Shown here: one piece after another, positions 1 to 12,734 of the stretch
Numbering within the stretch: position 1 is the first letter of the stretch
Layout: the number at the start of each line of letters is the position of its first letter
Source of the DNA: JAVJSD01 sp040219575
Lineage (GTDB): Bacteria; Planctomycetota; Planctomycetia; Pirellulales; Pirellulaceae
Direction: 5' to 3'
Assembly: GCA_040219575.1 (NCBI GenBank)
Contig: JAVJSD010000134.1
Location: forward strand, 15,162 to 79,161
DNA: 64,000 nucleotides
Program-made: the position numbers and the translations under genes
The notes under the pieces: generated by a model
Databases searched by the model: none
The model's input: the letters and a program-made list of their open reading frames with translations, nothing else
What the model was told of the DNA's origin: nothing

Positions 1-246
1 CGAACAGACCGACCGCGCCACATGGAAATCGCGGAAGGTGCGCCCCTGGCGCGCCATGCGATCGAGATTCGGCGTCTGGTAGCCTTCCGCCCCAAACGGG
101 CCGATGTCGGCGTAGCCCATGTCGTCGCAAAAGATAATGATCACATTCGGCGGCGAGGCGGGCTCCTCGGCGAGGGCCGATCGCGAGTTCAGCAGGAGAC
201 TCGCCAGGAAAAGCGTCGGCAGCAGAAGGCCTGTCGTGCGCGTCAT
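1..246 (-). CDS. Sulfatase, N-terminal part (runs off the window)
   Basis: The first 82 residues of a secreted sulfatase of the alkaline phosphatase superfamily; the rest lies beyond the left edge. Residues 1-26 form a signal peptide ending in ALA. Then comes the strand NVIIIFCDDMGYADIG (34-49), whose Asp41-Asp42 are the usual metal ligands. The last readable residues are VCS (80-82), so Cys81 sits where the C-x-P-x-R formylglycine signature should begin, but the signature itself is cut off. Sulfatases hydrolyse sulfate esters, often of polysaccharides, and are very numerous in planctomycetes. Substrate cannot be told from this fragment. The ATG at 246 directly precedes the signal peptide. 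Confidence 0.9.
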   Translation of the reverse strand, partial: MTRTTGLLLPTLFLASLLLNSRSALAEEPASPPNVIIIFCDDMGYADIGPFGAEGYQTPNLDRMARQGRTFRDFHVARSVCS

Positions 247-351
247 CAGATACCTCGAACTCAGCGAAAGGAGGGAGATCCCGTGGTGATAGGCTTCCGG
301 GCATTCTAACAGCGCGCGATGCGCAGCGCCGGCAGCGGCCCCCAGGCGCCG

Positions 352-2379
352 TCAAACGCCGACATTCGCCCATTCCGCCGCCAGCGATCGCAGCGCGTCG
401 CGCAGTTTCGTCCGCAGCGTCTTCTCTTCCTCTCGCAGGGCGGGGATCGTTTCCTCCTCGATCTTCCGAATCGACTGTTCCGCGGCGTCGAGTTCGCCCC
501 GCCAGCGATTCGTCAGTTCGTCCTGGCCGCCGGCCTTGATGTTCTGCCGCAATCGCTCCTGCCGCGCGGCCAGGCGTTCGGTCTCCCGCACCGCCTCGGT
601 AGTCTCCTCCTGCTTGGCCTCCATCTGCTGATGAATCGCCAGGCATTGCTGCACGCCTTCGTCCAGCGCCAGCGGCCCGTTCGTCTTGACGAGATTCTGC
701 TCGAGCCAGGCGATACGGAAGTCTTCATGCTGCTTCGAAACGGTGATCAACTCCATGCGTGACTGGTCGATCCGTTGTTCCTCGACGCGGACGACGAGTT
801 CCGACATTGGCGCTAGGGAGACCGAGTACCGCACCCCCGCCGTCAACTTCGCCGCAACGGCGAGCGGTTCGTCTCCGCCCTGCTGAAGCAACCGTGCTTC
901 CAAATCGGGTTCTGTCAGCAGATATTCGTGATCCAATACGAGCTGATGTGCGACATCACGGTTGTTTTTCACGTGGTATTCGGTTTCACGGTGCTGACGC
1001 GTGCTCGTATAGCAGCAGCCTTCACTCAGGCGCAGTGCGACGATCTTATTGCGTTGACGCTTTGGATTGCGATGCACGCTCACGCCCGTCTCCAAAGCGT
1101 GCGGCAGCAGGCGGTTCTCCTGCGGCTTGAGCGGTGGAAGGATGCAGTTGCCGGCGTACACCGCTTCTTCAAACACGGTGCACACGCCGCGTCCGAGACT
1201 GAAGCCAGTCTGATTCGTAAAGTCGATCGAACGGTAGGGGCGCTCAGGATGGTTTTCATGCTTGTAGTGCAACACCGATTTGGCGTCAGCTTGTTCGACT
1301 TGGAACACCGGAATAACGGTCGAGCGCTTGGCCGGAATCGTAACAGGTGACTCAGACTCGAACAGGTTGAAATCGCCGACCTCTTGGATGTCTGCCCTGC
1401 TCATCTCCGCAGCGGCACGCGGCGCCATATCACGTGATTGGCGCATCATCATTTGACGACCTGCGATCGTCGGTGCCGCCTTGCGAAACTTTCCTTGGCC
1501 CGTCGGCGCGTCGAAGTCCTCATCACCGCCTCCACCAAATTCCGCTTCGGCCCCCATCACAACGACCGGACCTTCCGCCTCGGCCGCGCCCAGCGCCGTT
1601 TCACTGACGAGGTTCACGCGGTTCCGCCGCGGGGTTTTCGATTCCGCCAGGTCGGTCGAAAAGGTGATCGGCTCGCCCGTCACCACGCAGACGAGAAAGT
1701 CCGTCCAGTCCTCGTCGGTGTTGTTGTCGACGATCGCGAAACCCTGCAACTCGGTCGCGCGGCCTTCCGCCAATCGCAGCCGATACGAAATCTTCCAAGC
1801 GGCCGCGGGAATCGTGTACTGCACGACGGCCTCGGTCTGCTTCTCGGCGGTGCTCAACACCAGTTCCACGAACGTGCTGTTGGGTTTGATCCGCTGGTAG
1901 TTGCGCCGCAGCGCCTTGTCGATCTCGGCCTGCACGTCTTCGTCCAGAAACTTGAGGCTCTGCACTTCCCGCAGCACGCAACGGCGCAAACCGTCGTCGG
2001 TCAGCACGACCAGCGACTTCGACTCCATCGGCTCGCCGGCCGTCGCTTCGCTTTCCTGATGCAGTCCCACCAGCACACCCGCCACCGCGCCGCCGGCCCG
2101 CTCGATCCGCACCCGGGCGCCGCTGAGCGTGGCCGCCAGGTCTTCCAACACTCGCCGCGGATCGATCGTAAGGTTCCCTTCCAACTCGTTCGACGGCCGA
2201 AACGTGGGCGGCGACTCCAGCTTCACGTCGCCGTACACGTTGAACGAGGCGAGCACGTCGGCCAGATGATCCTGCCGCACGGGAATCGAAATCCGCCGCG
2301 GAGTTTCCGCGGTCAGGTCGTAGCCCCGCTGGAAATCGGCGATGCCGTTGGAGTAAATGACCACTCGATTCTCGCTCAT
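352..2379 (-). CDS. DUF4139-domain protein with C-terminal coiled coil
   Basis: A 675-residue protein. Residues about 185-500 resemble the DUF4139 / mucoidy-inhibitor-A-like family (VVQYTIPAAAWKISYRL at 185-201 and the following beta-rich stretch). An acidic, Gly/Met-rich linker lies near 265-325. Residues about 575-675 are a long charged helix with Glu/Arg heptads, probably coiled coil. I see no signal peptide in this reading, although family members are often exported or surface-linked. The ATG at 2379 is preceded by GGAG seven bases upstream; the frame stays open a further 45 codons but that extension looks like spacer. The biochemical role of the family is unknown. Confidence 0.8.
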   Translation of the reverse strand: MSENRVVIYSNGIADFQRGYDLTAETPRRISIPVRQDHLADVLASFNVYGDVKLESPPTFRPSNELEGNLTIDPRRVLEDLAATLSGARVRIERAGGAVAGVLVGLHQESEATAGEPMESKSLVVLTDDGLRRCVLREVQSLKFLDEDVQAEIDKALRRNYQRIKPNSTFVELVLSTAEKQTEAVVQYTIPAAAWKISYRLRLAEGRATELQGFAIVDNNTDEDWTDFLVCVVTGEPITFSTDLAESKTPRRNRVNLVSETALGAAEAEGPVVVMGAEAEFGGGGDEDFDAPTGQGKFRKAAPTIAGRQMMMRQSRDMAPRAAAEMSRADIQEVGDFNLFESESPVTIPAKRSTVIPVFQVEQADAKSVLHYKHENHPERPYRSIDFTNQTGFSLGRGVCTVFEEAVYAGNCILPPLKPQENRLLPHALETGVSVHRNPKRQRNKIVALRLSEGCCYTSTRQHRETEYHVKNNRDVAHQLVLDHEYLLTEPDLEARLLQQGGDEPLAVAAKLTAGVRYSVSLAPMSELVVRVEEQRIDQSRMELITVSKQHEDFRIAWLEQNLVKTNGPLALDEGVQQCLAIHQQMEAKQEETTEAVRETERLAARQERLRQNIKAGGQDELTNRWRGELDAAEQSIRKIEEETIPALREEEKTLRTKLRDALRSLAAEWANVGV

Positions 2380-2507
2380 ACTTCTCCTGCCTGCTCTAGA
2401 AATCAACGGCGTCCGCAAAAGGCCGCCTTCACCGCGCAATTGCGCCGCCGGCATTCTATCAGCCGCCGGTCTCTCCATAGGTATCGGAGTTGGACCTGCT
2501 TGGTAAT

Positions 2508-2539
2508 TCGACATTGGTCATTGGTCATTGGTCATTTGG
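2508..2539 (+). repeat. Tandem ATTGGTC repeat
   Basis: Three tandem copies of ATTGGTC followed by ATTTGGAG. The same unit recurs as an inverted pair at 48608-48701. It sits in the 390-base spacer between the DUF4139 gene and the CBS genes; I see no gene in the rest of that spacer. Confidence 0.85.
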
Positions 2540-2769
2540 AGACGACGCTGAAATTCTCCCGCAGCGCGAACCACACCGCAGGACCACTCGTTGCTTCGTT
2601 CCCTGGCAGCATCCATCAGCGGTTCGCCCCGTCTTCCGATGGCGTCCACCGTGCGAAACCGCGCGCCAAAGTCGGTTCCTCCACACTTGGCACGCGGCCC
2701 GGAAAAACGACAATGGGCGGTTGAGGCGCGCCTCAACACGATTCGAACTTGTCAGAGGAAGAGCGACGC

Positions 2770-3240
2770 ATGGGACTCTACGAAAACATGCTGACCGAGC
2801 CGATCAGCCGGCTCGCGCTGCGGCAGGCGATTACGGTCGAGCCCGAGCTATCGGTCCGCGACGCGGTGCTCCGCATGCGGGAAAAGAAACTCGGCTGCGT
2901 GATTGTGATCGACGGCCAGCAAAAGCCGCTGGGAATGTTCACCGAAGCCATGCTGCGGATCAAGCTGATCGAAAGCCGCGGCATCCTCGACGACTCCGTC
3001 CAGAACCACATGGCCCGGCAGTTCCCCCTGGCCCAGGCCGACGATCCGATCGTCACCGTGCTGGAACTGATGCAGGCCGAGAACCACCGCTTCGTGTGCG
3101 TGGTCGACCAGGCGGGGAAGATCGTCGGGCTGACGGGCCAGAAAGGCCTGATGGAGTACATCGCCGACCATTTCCCGCAGCTGGTGATGACGCAGCGGGC
3201 CGGCGCCAAACCGCCGCTTACCGATCGCGAGGGAGCCTAA
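2770..3240 (+). CDS. Protein with two CBS domains
   Basis: 156 residues made of two tandem CBS modules (about 16-75 and 80-145), a Bateman pair that in other proteins binds adenine nucleotides and senses energy state. There is no attached catalytic or transport domain. The next gene starts two bases after the stop and also carries two CBS domains, so the pair is almost certainly cotranscribed and may form a heterodimer. ATG 2770 has a GAGGA-like site about 11 bases upstream; a TTG seven codons earlier is possible. The partner regulated by this pair is not evident nearby. Confidence 0.85.
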   Translation: MGLYENMLTEPISRLALRQAITVEPELSVRDAVLRMREKKLGCVIVIDGQQKPLGMFTEAMLRIKLIESRGILDDSVQNHMARQFPLAQADDPIVTVLELMQAENHRFVCVVDQAGKIVGLTGQKGLMEYIADHFPQLVMTQRAGAKPPLTDREGA

Positions 3241-3242
3241 CC

Positions 3243-3740
3243 ATGGCCGAACAATCGTACCCCGATCCCGACAAATTCCAGGATCCGCTGGAAAACTACG
3301 AGCCGCGCGTCTACGCCGACGACCTGGAGCGGGCCCTGGCCGAGGAGCCGGTGGCGGCCATCCACGCACAGCCGTTCATCGCGATCGCGGCCGACACGCC
3401 GGTGCATGCGGCGCTGGAGAAGCTGGTCGGCCGCGACATCGCCAGTACGCTGGTGGTCGACGAGCAGCAGCACCTGGTCGGCATCTTTTCCGACCGCGAT
3501 GCGCTGGACAAAGTGGCGCTGGAATACGACGCGGTGAAGGACCAACCGGTGAGCGAGGTGATGACGAAAAACCCGGTCGTCGTTCGCGAGGACGACTCCT
3601 CCGCCGCCGCCCTCTGCGTGATGGCCGCCGCCGGCTACCGCCACGTGCCGGTCCTCTCGGCCGACGACAAGATCGTCGGCATCGTCAGCCCTCACCGCGT
3701 GGTCGACTTCCTGCAGAAGCACTTCCAGAAAGACGACTGA
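3243..3740 (+). CDS. Protein with two CBS domains (second of pair)
   Basis: 165 residues: an acidic N-terminal leader of about 45 residues, then two CBS modules (about 46-100 and 108-160). The second contains a PVSEVMTKNPVVV segment typical of CBS repeats. It starts two bases after the preceding CBS gene with the ribosome site inside that gene's end, so it is in one operon with it. Probably a nucleotide-binding regulatory protein; the target is unknown. Both proteins lack any effector domain, so they would have to act in trans. Confidence 0.85.
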   Translation: MAEQSYPDPDKFQDPLENYEPRVYADDLERALAEEPVAAIHAQPFIAIAADTPVHAALEKLVGRDIASTLVVDEQQHLVGIFSDRDALDKVALEYDAVKDQPVSEVMTKNPVVVREDDSSAAALCVMAAAGYRHVPVLSADDKIVGIVSPHRVVDFLQKHFQKDD

Positions 3741-3773
3741 GCCCGCCCCTCGATCGCCCTCGCTGGTCCAGCA

Positions 3774-3887
3774 ACACCAGCCCGAAGCGTAAGCGACGTG
3801 GAGCGCAATCGACCCGCACATGGTCATCGATTCTGCCAGAGGGAACCCGTTCCGAAGTGCCTCCTCGCTCACGCTTCGGGCTGGTGT
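3774..3887. repeat. Inverted repeat, 23-base arms (CACCAGCCCGAAGCG type)
   Basis: Arms at 3774-3796 and 3865-3887 are reverse complements with one mismatch, separated by 68 bases. It lies between the convergent CBS operon and the dehydrogenase gene, so a transcribed copy would fold into a long hairpin and could act as a transcription barrier. The motif family is dispersed in planctomycete genomes as far as I recall; this is not checked. Confidence 0.8.
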
Positions 3888-3898
3888 CGACGGACGGG

Positions 3899-6385
3899 TT
3901 ACGGATGGGGGGAGTCGGCCAACGTTTCCGTTGCCGCGGGCGGCGTGCCGGGAGGGAGTTGGTCGATCCACTCGCAGAGCAGCCCGATGGCCGAAAGGTC
4001 GCGGTGATGCACCGCCACCGGCGGCATCCGCTTGTCGGCGTAGAGCATCCGCTGCACGAGCATCGATCGGGCCGGGTTGCCCGGCGCGACGATGAACGAG
4101 CCGGGCAGGCTCTCCTGCGAATTGACGCGGCCGTAGATCAGGCCTTGCTCGGCTAACGGCGTGGTGTAGCGGGCGTCGAAGTTGGCGCGGGCGATTCCCG
4201 GTCGATGGCACGACGCGCAATTGGCGTCGAGGTACGAACGCGCGCGATGCTCGAGGCTCGCGCCGGCATCGTTGATCGCCGCCAGCGACGGCGACTGCTC
4301 GATCTCCGGCGTCGAGAGCGTCTCGGTGAACATGCCGCTTTCGCTCCAGGCGGCGAGTTGGTTCGCCGTCACGCCGCTTTGTGGATACGTCACCTCGCGA
4401 TTGAGTTGCCGCGTGCTCACGCCCAGCACGTAGCCAGCCTGGTTGTTATGGCACACCAGGCAGGTCTGCCGGTCGGGATACTGCCAGCGTTCCTGGCGGA
4501 TGGAGCCCATGGTGGTGGCGATGTCGATGGTCTCTTCGAGCGCGCCGTCGAGCAGCGTTGCGTCGGTTCCTTCCTCGTTCCATTTGTAGGTGACGCCGTA
4601 CACGCTGCCGCCGCTGGTCTGCACCAGCACGCGGGTCTCCAGTCGCTTGACCGCCGCGGGATCGTTCTCGTCGATCGGCAACTCGAAATGCTTGACGAAG
4701 ATCGTGCCGTCCGGGAATTTCCACGGTTGTTCGCGCTGGAACGTCACGCGGTCGATGGCGGGATCGGGGTCGGTTCCGTCGCCCGGCAGCACGATCCAAC
4801 GAGACTTCTTCGCGCCGTCGGACCAGAGCGGCGTATTCACGTCGTAGGGAATCACGCCGGGGCTTGGCGTGAGCGCGACGACGTCGCTGAACAATCCGGT
4901 TTCCGACAGCCGCCGCGGCAATTGCGGTCCGGTTCCCGGTTCGCGCGGCACGAGCCGGTGAATGGTTCCCGCCGTCTCATCGGCCTGGCCCAGTACGACA
5001 ATCCACAACTCGCCGTCCGGGCTGCGGGTGAGCGACGAGATGCCCGTCTTGGAACTGACCGGCAGCGACGCGATCTCGTGGTTGGCGATCACGCGCGATC
5101 CCTCGAACTCCAACGCGAAGATGCGGCCCGAGCCGTTGTCGGCGTAGAGGTACTTGCCCCGCAGCTGCGGATACCGCTGGCCGTCGTACACATAGCCGCC
5201 GATCACGCAGTTGTTGCCGTTGACGTGCGGGTATTCGAACAGCGGCGGCGTCGCGACGCCGATCGGTTCCGCGGGCGGCCGCCCCTTGAGGTAGCTGCGG
5301 TCGAACGGCAGGTTTCCCTCACGATGGCTCCAGCCGCAATTGCTGCCGGCCGTGACGACGTCGATCTCCTCGCGCAGAATCTGCCCCACGTCGCCGACCC
5401 ACAACTGCCGCCGCTCGTCGAAGGCGAACCGGTGCGGATTGCGAAAACCGATGGCCCAGAACTCCTCCAGCACCCCCGGCATGCCGACGAACGGGTTGTC
5501 GTTGGGAATGAAGTAGTCGGCCGTCTCGCCGTTGTCGGGTTGCCGCTTGGGTGCGTGGCTGATGTCGCCGCCGCGGCGGTCGACGTCGATCCGCAGGATG
5601 CCCGAAAACAAGTTCTTGTCGATTTTCTGTCCGTTTTCGAAGCTGTCGCTGTCGCCCCCCTCGTCGCCCATGCCGACGTACAGGAAGCCGTCGGCGCCGA
5701 AGGCGAGGCCGCTGCCGTTGTGCCACAGGTTGCGGTCGCGTTGATCGATCAGGACCACTTCGCTGTCGGGATCGACGCGGTCGTCGTCGCCGAGCGTGAA
5801 TCGCGACAGGCGGTCGTAGCAGACCCCGTCACGATCGGCGGTGTAATAAATATAGAAGTATCCGCGATGGGGCGAGTCGGCCTGGCCGAATTGCGGGTGC
5901 AGTACGAGATTCAACGCCCCGTCGTCGTCGTAGGGCGTGCGGATCACCTGCGACGAGAAATCGAGGATCTCCGTCTTCCGCGAGGAGGCGGGCTCGTCGC
6001 GGATCAGCGCCACCGTGCCGCGGCGCTCGAGCACCAATACGCGGCGGCTGCCGTCGGCGGCGATCGCGACGGCGGTCGGTTCGAAAAACTTGTGCTGCGG
6101 AAAGATATTCTCGGAGGCCCACTGCGCGCTTCCGGGCGGCGACATGGGAAACACCACCTCCTCGGCCATCACGCGCACGGGCAAGGCCGGCCGGGGCCAA
6201 AGCGCGACCCCTCCCACCGCCAGCAAACCCGCTGCAATCGCTGTCGCCGCCAGAATCCAGCAGGCGGGGGGCGTCACAAGCCGCACGATCAGCCATCGCA
6301 GCGATCGCGCGACACTTCCGATTCGAGGAAAAACAGCCATTTGCCGAGCAGTTCCAGGGGGAGATGGAGGGCGAGAACGGTCCAT
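3899..6385 (-). CDS. Glucose/sorbosone dehydrogenase-like protein with two c-type haem sites
   Basis: 828 residues. An N-terminal membrane anchor (about 35-58) precedes a six-bladed propeller of the PQQ-dependent glucose/sorbosone dehydrogenase type (about 65-440; LWHNGSGLAFGADGFLYVGMGDEGG). The C-terminal third matches the haem-binding repeat type in planctomycete oxidoreductases, with CLVCH near residue 640 and CASCH near 722, each a CxxCH haem c site. Together they suggest periplasmic sugar oxidation with electrons passed to haem. Substrate and cofactor are inference. Start choice is uncertain: ATG 6385 and ATG 6340 both precede the anchor and neither has a good ribosome site; the frame is open to 6601. 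Confidence 0.8.
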   Translation of the reverse strand: MDRSRPPSPPGTARQMAVFPRIGSVARSLRWLIVRLVTPPACWILAATAIAAGLLAVGGVALWPRPALPVRVMAEEVVFPMSPPGSAQWASENIFPQHKFFEPTAVAIAADGSRRVLVLERRGTVALIRDEPASSRKTEILDFSSQVIRTPYDDDGALNLVLHPQFGQADSPHRGYFYIYYTADRDGVCYDRLSRFTLGDDDRVDPDSEVVLIDQRDRNLWHNGSGLAFGADGFLYVGMGDEGGDSDSFENGQKIDKNLFSGILRIDVDRRGGDISHAPKRQPDNGETADYFIPNDNPFVGMPGVLEEFWAIGFRNPHRFAFDERRQLWVGDVGQILREEIDVVTAGSNCGWSHREGNLPFDRSYLKGRPPAEPIGVATPPLFEYPHVNGNNCVIGGYVYDGQRYPQLRGKYLYADNGSGRIFALEFEGSRVIANHEIASLPVSSKTGISSLTRSPDGELWIVVLGQADETAGTIHRLVPREPGTGPQLPRRLSETGLFSDVVALTPSPGVIPYDVNTPLWSDGAKKSRWIVLPGDGTDPDPAIDRVTFQREQPWKFPDGTIFVKHFELPIDENDPAAVKRLETRVLVQTSGGSVYGVTYKWNEEGTDATLLDGALEETIDIATTMGSIRQERWQYPDRQTCLVCHNNQAGYVLGVSTRQLNREVTYPQSGVTANQLAAWSESGMFTETLSTPEIEQSPSLAAINDAGASLEHRARSYLDANCASCHRPGIARANFDARYTTPLAEQGLIYGRVNSQESLPGSFIVAPGNPARSMLVQRMLYADKRMPPVAVHHRDLSAIGLLCEWIDQLPPGTPPAATETLADSPHP

Positions 6386-6715
6386 TGAGAATGTAGCTCG
6401 CGACCACCGACGAATCGGCCGCTCGGCGAGCCGGTTCAAGCGACCGCCTGACAAGCCAGAAAACCCCTCCACAGAGTGGTTCGCGAGCGCGAGAAGCTGG
6501 CCCGCGGCTGCCGCCAATGCGCCCTTGCTCGTTGCGCCGCAACGCCTTAAGATTACCGACTTGTGTTCGCCGTCCGCGGCGGCCCGGGCGCGGGTGCGCA
6601 TCGGGCCGTTTTCAATTGACGACCCTCGACCGACGGCGGACGGCTCGCCTCCACCCGCGTCCCCAACTTGCCGCCCCGGCGTCCGCTCGCGGTCGCTTCG
6701 GCGTCTTTTGTGCCG

Positions 6716-7138
6716 ATGAATCTATTCGACTTGGCGGAACGTATCGCGTACAGCGACCTGGCGATGTGGGTCGTGTTTGCGCAGGCCAAGGACGGCGCGG
6801 AGAAGAAGGCGGCCGACGACGCCGGCCCCTTCGGCGGCTCGCTGCTCACGTTCGCGCCGCTGGTGATCATCATGGTGCTGTTCTACTTCATGATGATGCG
6901 GCCGCAGCAGCGCGAGCGGGCCAAGATGCAGGAAATGCTCAACAACCTGAAAAAGAATGAACGCGTGCTGCTGCGCAGCGGCATCGTGGGAACGATCGTG
7001 AACGTGCAGAAGGATTCGGTGTACGCGACCGTCAAGATCGACGAGAGCACCAACACCAAAGTTCGCGTGCTGCGGACCTCGATCGAGAAGGTCATCACCG
7101 ACGAAGACGACGGCGACAAGAATTCCGACGGCGCCTGA
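6716..7138 (+). CDS. yajC: Preprotein translocase subunit YajC
   Basis: 140 residues. One transmembrane helix (about 47-64, LTFAPLVIIMVLFYFMMMRP) is followed directly by the family's RPQQRE motif and a small cytoplasmic beta domain (about 75-125, with ERVLLRSGIVGTI). An unusually long N-terminal segment of about 40 residues precedes the helix; most YajC proteins have a much shorter one. YajC belongs to the Sec accessory complex with SecD and SecF, and the secDF fusion begins 64 bases downstream, the normal order. It diverges from the dehydrogenase-like gene, so its promoter should lie in 6386-6715, where I see no clear consensus. Confidence 0.95.
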   Translation: MNLFDLAERIAYSDLAMWVVFAQAKDGAEKKAADDAGPFGGSLLTFAPLVIIMVLFYFMMMRPQQRERAKMQEMLNNLKKNERVLLRSGIVGTIVNVQKDSVYATVKIDESTNTKVRVLRTSIEKVITDEDDGDKNSDGA

Positions 7139-7202
7139 TGCGGCGATGCCCGTCGGCCTAATCAGCATTCAACGTACAACTCTCCCGCAGGAACGACCGG
7201 AC

Positions 7203-11228
<4,026 letters not shown>

Positions 11229-11337
11229 CCCAGGTTATACATCCGGCAAGGCTGGCCCCGATTTTCCCACGGACACCGACCCGTTTCTGACTTCATCGGG
11301 TAGAAAGAGGCGCGTCGGCTGATCTCGACTCTCCCGC

Positions 11338-11372
11338 GTCTCTGCGTCTTTGCGCCTCTGCGTTAAAACTGT
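11338..11372 (+). repeat. CTTTGCGCCTCTGCGTT spacer repeat
   Basis: A pyrimidine/G-rich phrase (CGTCTTTGCGCCTCTGCGTT) that recurs at about 42585-42613. Both copies are in spacers and neither is part of a gene I can support. Confidence 0.75.
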
Positions 11373-11433
11373 TTCCCGCTGGTTCAAACGCCGCCCTACC
11401 CGGTTGGGCGTCCGGTCGTCGGGGTGTATCCCC

Positions 11434-11561
11434 GTAGCATGGCCGCCCTCGGCCGTGAAGGAGCGTTCCACCACGCGACGTGTCCCCGATTGCGAATCGA
11501 AACCAGCACCGACGCTCTCGTTGATGGAACGCCGATTCACGGCCGGGGGCGGCCATGCTAC
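11434..11561. repeat. Long imperfect inverted repeat (GCATGGCCGCC family)
   Basis: A 128-base element. Its outer arms (from 11434 rightwards and from 11561 leftwards) are GTAGCATGGCCGCC plus about 25 more bases, complementary with a few mismatches. Single arms or degenerate pairs of the same family lie at 22970-22997, 40448-40485 and 53615-53706. It fills most of the 445-base gap between secDF and the first amidohydrolase gene. The rest of that gap holds the CTTTGCG repeat and a half copy of the GAAGTCTC repeat. Confidence 0.85.
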
Positions 11562-11652
11562 TTGTTTTGCCGGAGCCGGGCGCCAATTCGCGCTCGCGGC
11601 GAATGTGCCGAGTGTTGCTGCGCGGGTGCGCCGCAATACGGTTCTAACTCCT

Positions 11653-11677
11653 GCGGAAGTCTCGCGACTTCTGTTAC
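11653..11677 (+). repeat. Half copy of GAAGTCTC(A/G)CGACTTC repeat
   Basis: GCGGAAGTCTCGCGACTTCTG is one half of the paired element found in full at 27964-28033, 38318-38389 and 59317-59384. It overlaps the 3' end of the neighbouring minus-strand amidohydrolase gene by a few bases. Confidence 0.7.
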
Positions 11678-12603
11678 GCCTTGCCGAAGCCGAACAGCCG
11701 CACGGCGTTCTGGCCCAGGATCTTCGCCTGCTCGTCGGCGGGAAGGTGCGACAGGTAGCCGCGCGCACTTTCGAACGCGGCGCGATACGACTTGGGCGAA
11801 GCGCCCCCGCCGAATCCTCCACCATAGATCATCCGCTCGGCGCCGTACGCGTCGGTCAGTTGGCGGATGATCGGGCGAATGTCGCGATGCGGATACGAAC
11901 GCGGTTCGGGAATCGACGACAACTTCATGATCGTGTTGGGTAGCTTCGACCACCGCACCACCACCGCATGCTCCCGGGGCGTGCCTTGGAACGGCCGTCC
12001 CAGGTGGTCGATGATCACCCGCACGTCGGAGAATTCGCGCAGCAGCGGTTCGAAGCCCTCGGCGTAGCGCGGCTCGAAGTGCATCTGCACCGCCAGGCCA
12101 TGCTCGGCCGCCGCTCGCCATAGCCCGCGCAGCTCCGGCTTGCCAAACGGCGGCAGACGATCGGGAGCGTAGGCGTGCACCCGCAGCGAGATCACGTCCA
12201 GCCGCTCGACCAGTTCCGGCAGCTTCTCGAGCGAGCCCGGCCGGTCGCAAAACAGCAGCAGCGTGCCCTTCAATCGCCCCTTGCCCACATCGAGGCAATG
12301 CGCGAGGTAGCGGTGGTCGTCTTGATACGGCTCGGGATGCACCACCACCGCGTAGGCCACGCCCGCTCCGTCCATGCAATGCAGCAGGTGCTCCGGCGTG
12401 GCCGCCTCTTCGGGCCGATACGGGGCGCGCTCGTGATAGGGAAACCGCTTGTCGGCGGCGCCGGCGAAGCAGTGCAGGTGCGTATCGACCAGCGGCGTCG
12501 CCTGCGTCTCTTCGGCCGTCGCCATCCGCGTCGAGGCCACGGCCCCCAACAGCGGCGCCGCGCTCATCGCTTTCAAGAAGGTGCGTCTCGTTGCGATCCT
12601 CAT
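11674..12603 (-). CDS. Amidohydrolase-family protein, Tat-exported
   Basis: 309 residues. The N-terminus carries a twin-arginine signal (TRRTFLKAMSAAP near residue 4), so the folded enzyme is probably exported. The mature part is a TIM-barrel amidohydrolase_2 domain: DTHLHCF near 44 supplies the metal-binding HxH, and VIIDHLGRPF and the final YGGGFGGG segment match the barrel core. This family includes lactonases and decarboxylases. It is the last of three consecutive amidohydrolase genes reading leftwards. Substrate unknown. The ATG at 12603 opens the Tat signal. Confidence 0.85.
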   Translation of the reverse strand: MRIATRRTFLKAMSAAPLLGAVASTRMATAEETQATPLVDTHLHCFAGAADKRFPYHERAPYRPEEAATPEHLLHCMDGAGVAYAVVVHPEPYQDDHRYLAHCLDVGKGRLKGTLLLFCDRPGSLEKLPELVERLDVISLRVHAYAPDRLPPFGKPELRGLWRAAAEHGLAVQMHFEPRYAEGFEPLLREFSDVRVIIDHLGRPFQGTPREHAVVVRWSKLPNTIMKLSSIPEPRSYPHRDIRPIIRQLTDAYGAERMIYGGGFGGGASPKSYRAAFESARGYLSHLPADEQAKILGQNAVRLFGFGKA

Positions 12604-12734
12604 AAGTGAATCCTCAGATGATGGTGTAGGCCGAATTCCGACGTAGGCCGGAACAAGCCCTGCGCAGTTCCGGCAAGGGCCAAGCTTGACCCGGCGGCGA
12701 TTTGCATCGCATGCATTGCAAATGTCGATTTCGA

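Noticed and set aside
4205..6388. A 727-codon open frame on the plus strand opposite the dehydrogenase-like gene
   Set aside because: Antisense to a protein with clear propeller and haem motifs; composition is typical of an antisense shadow.
6386..6601. Upstream extension of the dehydrogenase-like protein to 6601
   Set aside because: The extra 72 residues precede the membrane anchor, are Arg/Ala-rich and have no ribosome site; start near 6385 or 6340 fits better.
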